DNA of 64,000 bases from SFLA01 sp045595785 (GTDB taxonomy: Bacteria; Bacillota; Clostridia; Oscillospirales; CAG-382): contig JAZOBE010000009.1 in NCBI GenBank assembly GCA_045595785.1, positions 1 to 64,000 of the forward strand, in the 5' to 3' direction. Numbering within the stretch: the stretch's first letter is position 1; each line of letters opens with the position of its first letter. The notes under the pieces are model-generated. The model was not told the origin of the DNA, made no database searches, and saw only the letters and a program-made list of their open reading frames with translations. A program made the translations under genes and the position numbers. This document shows positions 59,121-64,000 of this stretch, piece by piece.

Positions 59121-59247
59121 TGATGAACGCAGAGCTTTTGGATGCAGAAAACGTTCTTTACGAGCGTGCTGTAGTAACCTACAGCCAGCGAAGTAAAGAC
59201 GTTTACAAAAACTATATTATATTTTGCGTTTTTGGGTCTGCATCCAA
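59121..59247. repeat. Module B element, orientation 2
   Basis: TGATGAACGCAG, GGATGCAGAAAACGTTCTTTAC, GAGCG, inner hairpin GCTGTAG-TAAC-CTACAGC, CAGCGAAGTAAAGACGTTTAC, AAAAACTATATTATATTTTGCGTTTTTGG, TCTGCATCC. Terminal GGATGCAGA and TCTGCATCC are inverted repeats. Nearly the same as 55598-55732 read from the other strand. Confidence 0.9.
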
Positions 59248-59299
59248 GTGCTCCGCCCTTCGTTCCATCTGATTTTTTATTTCTCATGGAGTTTCATCT

Positions 59300-60541
59300 A
59301 TGCCTCTTGCTGATTCCTTGCGCCCGACCTCACTCAACGAAGTTGCAGGTCAGGAGCATTTATTACAAAACGGCGCGCCACTGCGCCGCATACTTGAAAG
59401 CGGGCATCTTCCGTCAATGATATTCTACGGCCCTCCCGGCACGGGAAAGACCACACTTGCAGGCATTGCCGCAGGAATGACGGACAAACAGCTTTACCGT
59501 GTCAACGCCACCACAGCGTCGCTGTCCGACGTGAAGGATATTCTTTCCGAAACGGATTCGCTGTTTTCCTCCGGCGGAATACTGCTGTATATCGACGAAA
59601 TTCAGTATTTCAACAAGCGTCAGCAGCAGGCGCTCCTTGAATACGTGGAGGACGGCAGAGTTACCCTTATTTGCTCCACCACCGAAAACCCCTACTTTGC
59701 GCTGTACGGCGCCCTTCTTTCCAGAAGCACGGTTTTTGAGTTCAAGCCCGTAAGCCCCGAGGAATGCAAAAAAGTGCTTGACCGCGGTCTGACCGCCCTG
59801 AACGAGCAAACGGGCGAAAGCAAAAAGTGTGATGATGCGGTGCTTTTATCTATTGCGCAGGGTTGCGGAGGAGACGTGAGAAAATCTCTTACCGCACTTG
59901 AAAATCTGTTTTACGCCTGCGGTGACGTTTTGGATTCCGAAACCGCCGCATCACTGACACAGCGAAGCGGACTGCGGTTTGACGCAAGCGGAGACCAGCA
60001 TTACGATATACTTTCCGCCTTCCAGAAGTCTATCCGCGGAAGCGACGAAAACGCGGCGATACACTATCTTGCCAGACTTCTCTCCGGCGGTGACCTGCTT
60101 TCCCCCTGCAGACGGCTTTTGGTAATTGCATCCGAGGATATAGGTCTGGCGTACCCCCAAGCGGCAACTATAGTTAAAAGCTGTGTGGATTCCGCCCTGC
60201 AGTTAGGTCTGCCCGAAGCCGGACTTCCTCTGGCACAAGCCACCATTCTCCTTGCCACCGCGCCGAAATCCAATTCCTCTGCGGCAGCGTATTGGGCGGC
60301 TATGGAGGACGTGGAAAACGGCAATATCGGTGATATCCCCTCCCATTTGCAGGATACCCATTATTCCGGCGCCGCAAAGCTGGGCAGAGGCGGGTATAAA
60401 TACCCCCACGCTTACCCCGGCAGCTACGTGGAACAGCAATATCTCCCCGAAATGCTGAAGGATAAGGTCTACTACGTCCACGGAAACAACAAAACCGAGC
60501 AAGCCATGAAGGACTATTGGGCAAAAATAAAGAATAAATAA
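59300..60541 (+). CDS. rarA: Replication-associated recombination protein A (RarA/MgsA)
   Basis: AAA+ ATPase that acts at stalled forks. 413 residues. N-terminal PLADSLRPTSLNEVAGQEHL, Walker A GPPGTGKTT (about 44-52), Walker B LLYIDEIQYFNKRQQ (about 95), CSTTENPYF sensor region, and the C-terminal tetramerisation part with SEDIGLAYPQA and GGYKYPHAYPG. GGAG lies 8 bp upstream, just after the repeat end. No partner genes nearby. Confidence 0.95.
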   Translation: MPLADSLRPTSLNEVAGQEHLLQNGAPLRRILESGHLPSMIFYGPPGTGKTTLAGIAAGMTDKQLYRVNATTASLSDVKDILSETDSLFSSGGILLYIDEIQYFNKRQQQALLEYVEDGRVTLICSTTENPYFALYGALLSRSTVFEFKPVSPEECKKVLDRGLTALNEQTGESKKCDDAVLLSIAQGCGGDVRKSLTALENLFYACGDVLDSETAASLTQRSGLRFDASGDQHYDILSAFQKSIRGSDENAAIHYLARLLSGGDLLSPCRRLLVIASEDIGLAYPQAATIVKSCVDSALQLGLPEAGLPLAQATILLATAPKSNSSAAAYWAAMEDVENGNIGDIPSHLQDTHYSGAAKLGRGGYKYPHAYPGSYVEQQYLPEMLKDKVYYVHGNNKTEQAMKDYWAKIKNK

Positions 60542-60552
60542 CACATTTATTG

Positions 60553-60581
60553 TTGACAAACTGTTAAAACTTATATATAAT
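60553..60581 (+). promoter_or_regulatory. Promoter of the 86-aa membrane protein gene
   Basis: TTGACA (60553-60558) and TATAAT (60576-60581), spacer 17 bp. Confidence 0.9.
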
Positions 60582-60614
60582 AATTATACAATCTTATGAT
60601 AGGAGATACATAGT

Positions 60615-60875
60615 ATGAACAAGACACTTTTCGGTATTCTTACCATTCTGTTCAACGCATACGGCGTTCCCTGCTTCATTCAGGGTCAGACCAAAGCAGG
60701 AGTTATCAGAATCGTTCTTTCCTGCGTAACCTTCGGCATTATGGCTACCGTTAACGGTATCATGGGTATTATCCAGGGTATCAAGGTGCTCCAGATGACC
60801 GAGGAAGAATTCCAGTCCCAGCTCGGCACCATCGATATGGGTATCCCCAAGATGATCAAGGAAGAAAACAACTAA
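60615..60875 (+). CDS. Small membrane protein, TM2-like (86 aa)
   Basis: Two hydrophobic stretches (about 5-25 and 29-58) joined by a short GQTKAG turn, then an acidic cytosolic tail. The fold and the GVPCFIQGQTKAGVIRI turn resemble TM2-domain proteins, though the tail is different. AGGAGA lies 8 bp upstream. Strong promoter and a biased codon choice suggest good expression. Function unknown. Confidence 0.75.
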   Translation: MNKTLFGILTILFNAYGVPCFIQGQTKAGVIRIVLSCVTFGIMATVNGIMGIIQGIKVLQMTEEEFQSQLGTIDMGIPKMIKEENN

Positions 60876-60895
60876 AAAACAAGAAAAAAAAGCCT

Positions 60896-60925
60896 AAAAA
60901 ATCCGTAGTTTATACGGATTTTTTA
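60896..60925 (+). terminator. Terminator after the TM2-like gene
   Basis: AAAAATCCGTA and TACGGATTTTT pair around a 4-5-nt loop and are followed by further T. Confidence 0.88.
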
Positions 60926-60934
60926 ACTTTTTTA

Positions 60935-60963
60935 TTGCTTTTCTTTTTTTGTAATGATATAAT
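60935..60963 (+). promoter_or_regulatory. Promoter of nusB
   Basis: TTGCTT (60935-60940) and TATAAT (60958-60963), spacer 17 bp. Confidence 0.78.
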
Positions 60964-60997
60964 GCCTTATTAGAAAACTTTTTTGGAGAAACATGTT

Positions 60998-61384
60998 ATG
61001 ACAAGACGTGAATCCCGTGAGGCGGCGCTTTGCCTCATTTACGAACAATCCTTTTCGCCGGAGATCAGCACTGACGAGATAATCGAAAAAGCAAAAGAAA
61101 TACGTGAGGAAAAGATTTCCGCCTTTGCCGCAGAGCTGTTTAACGGCGTTTGCGAAAAGAAGCAGGCAATCGACCTTCGCATCTCCTCTGCCGCAGAAAA
61201 CTGGTCTATTGAGAGAATATCCAGAGTTTCTCTGTGTATTCTTCGTCTTGCTGTGTATGAGATAACCTATCTCGGCACCGAAAAGCAGATTGCGGTAAAC
61301 GAAGCGCTTGAGATTGCAAGAAAGTATGACGAAGAGAAAAGCGTGAACTTTATTAACGGAGTTTTAGCCGGAATAATCAATTAG
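60998..61384 (+). CDS. nusB: Transcription antitermination factor NusB
   Basis: 128 residues, all-helical, MTRRESREAALCLIYEQ at the start and KSVNFINGVLAGI at the end, the family signature. With NusE it binds boxA in rRNA transcripts. ATG 60998 has GGAGAA 7 bp upstream; an in-frame TTG at 60983 would include the ribosome site. In firmicutes it often precedes xseA-xseB-ispA, as here after a repeat gap. Confidence 0.95.
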   Translation: MTRRESREAALCLIYEQSFSPEISTDEIIEKAKEIREEKISAFAAELFNGVCEKKQAIDLRISSAAENWSIERISRVSLCILRLAVYEITYLGTEKQIAVNEALEIARKYDEEKSVNFINGVLAGIIN

Positions 61385-61385
61385 T

Positions 61386-61674
61386 CCGCGTCTATTTGAC
61401 GCAGATCCAAAAACGCAATGTTATATAGATGTTCGCTGTAATAAACACCCAATGTAGGGGCGATTCACAAACCACACCCCACAAATGCCATTGGCATTTG
61501 CGAGGACCCCGTGGAATCGCCCGCTTATTCCACAGCAAAAATTAAGGTAAATTTTTGTAGAATAAATCTACAAAAATTATTTATTTGCGTTTTTGTAAAC
61601 GTCTTTACTTCGCTAGCTGTAGATTACTACAGCACGCTCGTAAAGAACGTTTTCTGCGCCAAATATCCTGCGTC
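61386..61674. repeat. Composite repeat, type 1: end hairpin - C (A nested) - F - B, empty A site
   Basis: CGCGTC-TATTT-GACGCAGATCCAAAAACGCA (61388-61417 approx). Module C arms GGGGCGATTC (about 61457) and GAATCGCCC (about 61514) enclose module A (61475-61510, CAAATGCC-AAT-GGCATTTG). F hairpin is at 61550-61578, identical to 47030-47058. Module B (61586-61660) ends TCTGCGCCAAATATCCTGCG, the empty site for the A insertion seen near 45.14 and 47.14 kb. No gene in this 323-bp gap. Confidence 0.92.
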
Positions 61675-61707
61675 CTTGAATTATTATTTTTTTATACTTC
61701 TGATTTT

Positions 61708-62898
61708 ATGGAACAGAGAGCTATTACAGTAACTCAACTGAATAACTACATCAAAGGCATACTTGAAAACATACCGCCTCTTAAGGATATTTACGTTAAG
61801 GGTGAGATAAGCAATTATTCCCCCAACCGCACCGGCCACGTGTTTTTTACACTTAAGGACGAGGGAAGCCTTATCCCTGCGGTGATGTTCAAGTACGATC
61901 TTTCCCAGATAACCTTCAAGCCTGAAAACGGCATGAAGGTAATTTGCCGCGGACGAATAAGCGCATACACCGCACAGGGAAAATATCAGCTTTACGTCAG
62001 CGAAATGACGCCAGACGGTATCGGAAGCCTGTATATCGCATACGAGCAGCTTAAAAACAAGCTGGCGGAGGAGGGTCTGTTTGACGAGCGTTATAAAAAG
62101 CCTCTGCCTAAAATCCCCCTTCACATCGGCATTATTACAGCGCCCACAGGTGCCGCGGTCCGTGATATGATTACCGTTACACGCAGGCGGTTTCCTGCGG
62201 CGGAGATACGGCTGTACCCTTCGTTGGTGCAGGGCGAGAACGCGCCTGCCGACCTGATACGTGCACTTGATTATTTTGATAACGAAGGAAAATGCGACGT
62301 TATTATTATCGGACGCGGCGGCGGAAGCATTGAGGATCTGTGGGCGTTTAACAACGAAGCCCTTGCCAGACGAATATTTGCCTGCCGTATACCCGTAATT
62401 TCCGCTGTCGGCCACGAGACCGATTTTACCATTGCGGATTTTGTGGCGGATAAGCGTGCTCCCACACCCAGCGCGGCGGCGGAAATTGCCGTGCCCGACG
62501 CGGCTGATACAAAGCGTCAGCTTAGAAACGTGGCAAAACGCCTTGAAAAAGAGCTTAATATGTATATTAACGACCGCAGGGGAAAGGTAAACGTGCTGGC
62601 AAACTCCCGCGCCATGACGGTGCCCCGAAGCGCCATTGACGAAAAGCGGTTAAGTCTTGCAAATCTTGATACACGGCTTTGCAGGGATATGGAGAATATT
62701 CTCCTCCGCGCAAAGGGTAAAAAGGATACCATGTCGGCGCGGCTCGTTTCACTTAACCCTCTTTCAATTCTTGCCAGAGGATACGGTGTGGCGTTTGACC
62801 AAAGCGGCAAGGTAATAAAAAGCGTTAATGATATAAAAAGCGGTGAAAAATTCCGCCTGCGCGTAGCAGACGGAGAACTGGAGGCAGTAAAGCAATGA
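61708..62898 (+). CDS. xseA: Exodeoxyribonuclease VII large subunit
   Basis: 396 residues. N-terminal OB fold (VTQLNNYIKGILENIPPLKD, YVKGEISNYSPNRTGHVFF as cited parts), catalytic region with GIITAPTGAAVRDMI, RGGGSIEDLWAFNNE and ISAVGHETDFTIAD, coiled coil and the C-terminal LARGYGV. Degrades single-stranded DNA with XseB. Homology starts at ATG 61708; the open frame upstream is repeat. No ribosome site is visible. Overlaps xseB by 4 bp. Confidence 0.96.
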   Translation: MEQRAITVTQLNNYIKGILENIPPLKDIYVKGEISNYSPNRTGHVFFTLKDEGSLIPAVMFKYDLSQITFKPENGMKVICRGRISAYTAQGKYQLYVSEMTPDGIGSLYIAYEQLKNKLAEEGLFDERYKKPLPKIPLHIGIITAPTGAAVRDMITVTRRRFPAAEIRLYPSLVQGENAPADLIRALDYFDNEGKCDVIIIGRGGGSIEDLWAFNNEALARRIFACRIPVISAVGHETDFTIADFVADKRAPTPSAAAEIAVPDAADTKRQLRNVAKRLEKELNMYINDRRGKVNVLANSRAMTVPRSAIDEKRLSLANLDTRLCRDMENILLRAKGKKDTMSARLVSLNPLSILARGYGVAFDQSGKVIKSVNDIKSGEKFRLRVADGELEAVKQ

Positions 62899-63122
62899 CA
62901 GAAAACAAGGAATATACCTTCGAGCAGGCACTTGCCAGACTTGAAGAGATCGTAAGAGGACTTGAAAACGGCTCACTTCCTCTGGATAAATCCATAGAAT
63001 TATTCGAAGAGGGCAACGCGCTGGTAAAGCTTTGCACCGAAAAGCTTGATAAAGCCGAGCAAAAGGTGAGAATACTTACCGAAACCGCCACCGGAGTAAC
63101 GGAGGAGGATTTTAATGCGTAA
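62895..63122 (+). CDS. xseB: Exodeoxyribonuclease VII small subunit
   Basis: 75 residues, two helices, YTFEQALARLEEIVRGLENG as the family start and PLDKSIELFEEGNALVKLC. Several copies bind each XseA. Overlaps xseA by 4 bp (ATGA) and ispA by 8 bp. Confidence 0.95.
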   Translation: MTENKEYTFEQALARLEEIVRGLENGSLPLDKSIELFEEGNALVKLCTEKLDKAEQKVRILTETATGVTEEDFNA

Positions 63123-63978
63123 AACGGTTGCCGAAATGACCGATCTGCTTCTTAAGGAATACCTTTCCTGCGCGGCGGGACAGCCTTATGAAAAATTATA
63201 CGAGAGTATGCAGTATTCGGTCTCTGCAGGAGGAAAGCGTATACGCCCTTATCTCTGCGCGGAATTTTATATGATGTTATCCGGCAAAACCGACCTTACC
63301 CCCGTGCTCCCTTACTGCGCGGCGGTGGAGATGGTTCATACGTCTTCTCTTATTCACGATGACCTGCCTGCAATGGATAACGACGTACTTCGCCGCGGAA
63401 TGCCTACAAACCACGTGAAATTCGGTGAAGCCACCGCAATTCTTGCAGGAGATACTCTGCTTCTCAAAGCCTGCGGAACGGCGGCAAGCAACCCTCACCT
63501 GCCGGGAAGCGTCAACGCGGCGGCAGTTGAGCTTATTTCTCGTAAAAGCTGCGGTATGATGGCAGGACAGCAGATAGACCTTTCAAGCGGATGTTTTTCG
63601 GTTACCGAGCAGGAGCTTATAAGATTGCAATCCTTAAAGACCGGATGCCTGCTTTCTCTTTCCTGTATGCTGGGTGCGCTGGCGGCAGGAGCAGACACAA
63701 AAAGTGCCGAAAATTTCGGAAGTATTTACGGGCTGCTGTTCCAGATAACCGATGATATTATCGATGCCGACCCTGCCTGCGACACGGGTAAATCCCGCGG
63801 GAAGGACGAAAGAGACCATAAAGCCACCTTCGTAACCCTTTTCGGTATCGAAAAAGCAAATAAAAAAGCAGATGAGATTTTGGCGGCGGCATTAAAAACC
63901 TTGGAGACCCTGCCCAAAGGCGAATCCCGCAACAGACTCGAAGTTTTGTGTATACAGACACGAAACAGAAAAAAATAA
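63115..63978 (+). CDS. ispA: Farnesyl/geranyl diphosphate synthase
   Basis: Short-chain trans-isoprenyl diphosphate synthase for quinone and undecaprenyl precursors. 287 residues. GGKRIRPYL near 40, the first aspartate motif DDLPAMDND (about 82-90) and the second DDIIDADP (about 213); FGEATAILAGDTLL between. GGAGGA lies 6 bp upstream inside xseB. The C-terminus NRLEVLCIQTRNRKK fits the usual end, so the gene is complete. dxs commonly follows but lies outside the window. Confidence 0.94.
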   Translation: MRKTVAEMTDLLLKEYLSCAAGQPYEKLYESMQYSVSAGGKRIRPYLCAEFYMMLSGKTDLTPVLPYCAAVEMVHTSSLIHDDLPAMDNDVLRRGMPTNHVKFGEATAILAGDTLLLKACGTAASNPHLPGSVNAAAVELISRKSCGMMAGQQIDLSSGCFSVTEQELIRLQSLKTGCLLSLSCMLGALAAGADTKSAENFGSIYGLLFQITDDIIDADPACDTGKSRGKDERDHKATFVTLFGIEKANKKADEILAAALKTLETLPKGESRNRLEVLCIQTRNRKK

Positions 63979-64000
63979 CGATAAAATCCGCATAAAATGC

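Noticed and set aside
55598..59247. Inverted repeats considered as ends of a composite transposon carrying DUF512-der-plsY
   Set aside because: The enclosed genes are core genes in their usual order and no transposase is present.
43321..61674. Dispersed repeats considered as a CRISPR array
   Set aside because: Copies are kilobases apart, in both orientations, not regularly spaced, and no cas gene is present.

Overview
The window looks like chromosome of an anaerobic, Gram-positive, spore-forming member of the Clostridia, probably Oscillospiraceae/Ruminococcaceae-like. This is inferred from gene content: SpoIIE, a PdaA-type cortex deacetylase and YtfJ (sporulation); an oxygen-sensitive NrdG-type activase; YlbF, RsfS and YqeK domains; a PyrR-type attenuator; a cohesin protein and a dockerin protein; and many sigma-A promoters with 17-bp spacers. 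No phage, plasmid, CRISPR or defence genes are seen. Most of the content is core metabolism and information processing.

Layout. 1-2.4 kb: pyrC-carB (minus, carB cut by the window edge) behind a promoter and a PyrR-type transcription attenuator. 2.5-10 kb: two divergent XRE regulators, a CLC antiporter, small envelope lipoproteins, an M13 peptidase. 9.8-10.4 kb: two tRNA-Ser genes (GCU, UGA) with degenerate tRNA-like fragments beside them. 10.6-23 kb: a large cohesin-containing wall protein, an orphan sugar-type binding lipoprotein, a patatin, a Gfo/Idh/MocA dehydrogenase, spoIIE, a beta-lactamase fold protein, a GT-C-like membrane protein and pdaA. 23-31.9 kb: NlpC/P60, miaB, ylbF, mutS, mutL, tgt (tRNA modification and mismatch repair). 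32-38.6 kb: radC, a dockerin-bearing SGNH esterase, an orphan peptide-type binding protein, an activase and galM. 38.9-49.7 kb: gpmI, a site-2 protease, scpAB, DUF2953, ytfJ, a pseudouridine synthase, yhbY, a nadD-yqeK fusion, rsfS, leuS. 50-64 kb: a membrane protein, an orphan response regulator, malQ, trmK, yceD-rpmF, DUF512-der-plsY, rarA, nusB, xseA-xseB-ispA.

The most unusual content lies between the genes. At least a dozen intergenic gaps carry pieces of a modular palindromic repeat family. I call the modules A (about 34 bp, outer arms GGGGTCCCC and GGGGTG), B (about 75 bp, long two-part hairpin), C/D (TGTAGGG-type hairpins), F (UCUACAAAAAUU hairpin) and an end motif TGCGTTTTTGG. Stem sequences differ between copies but stay complementary, so structure is conserved. 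Modules nest inside one another. One copy of A can be seen as an insertion with a 6-bp target duplication when compared with an empty site elsewhere in the window. One composite of about 131 bp also carries a complete promoter and occurs upstream of two unrelated genes.

Several genes probably act together: pyrC with carB in UMP synthesis; mutS with mutL; scpA with scpB; xseA with xseB; yceD with rpmF; the cohesin wall protein with dockerin enzymes such as the SGNH esterase; and spoIIE, pdaA and ytfJ in sporulation. All function calls are from reading motifs, not from searches.
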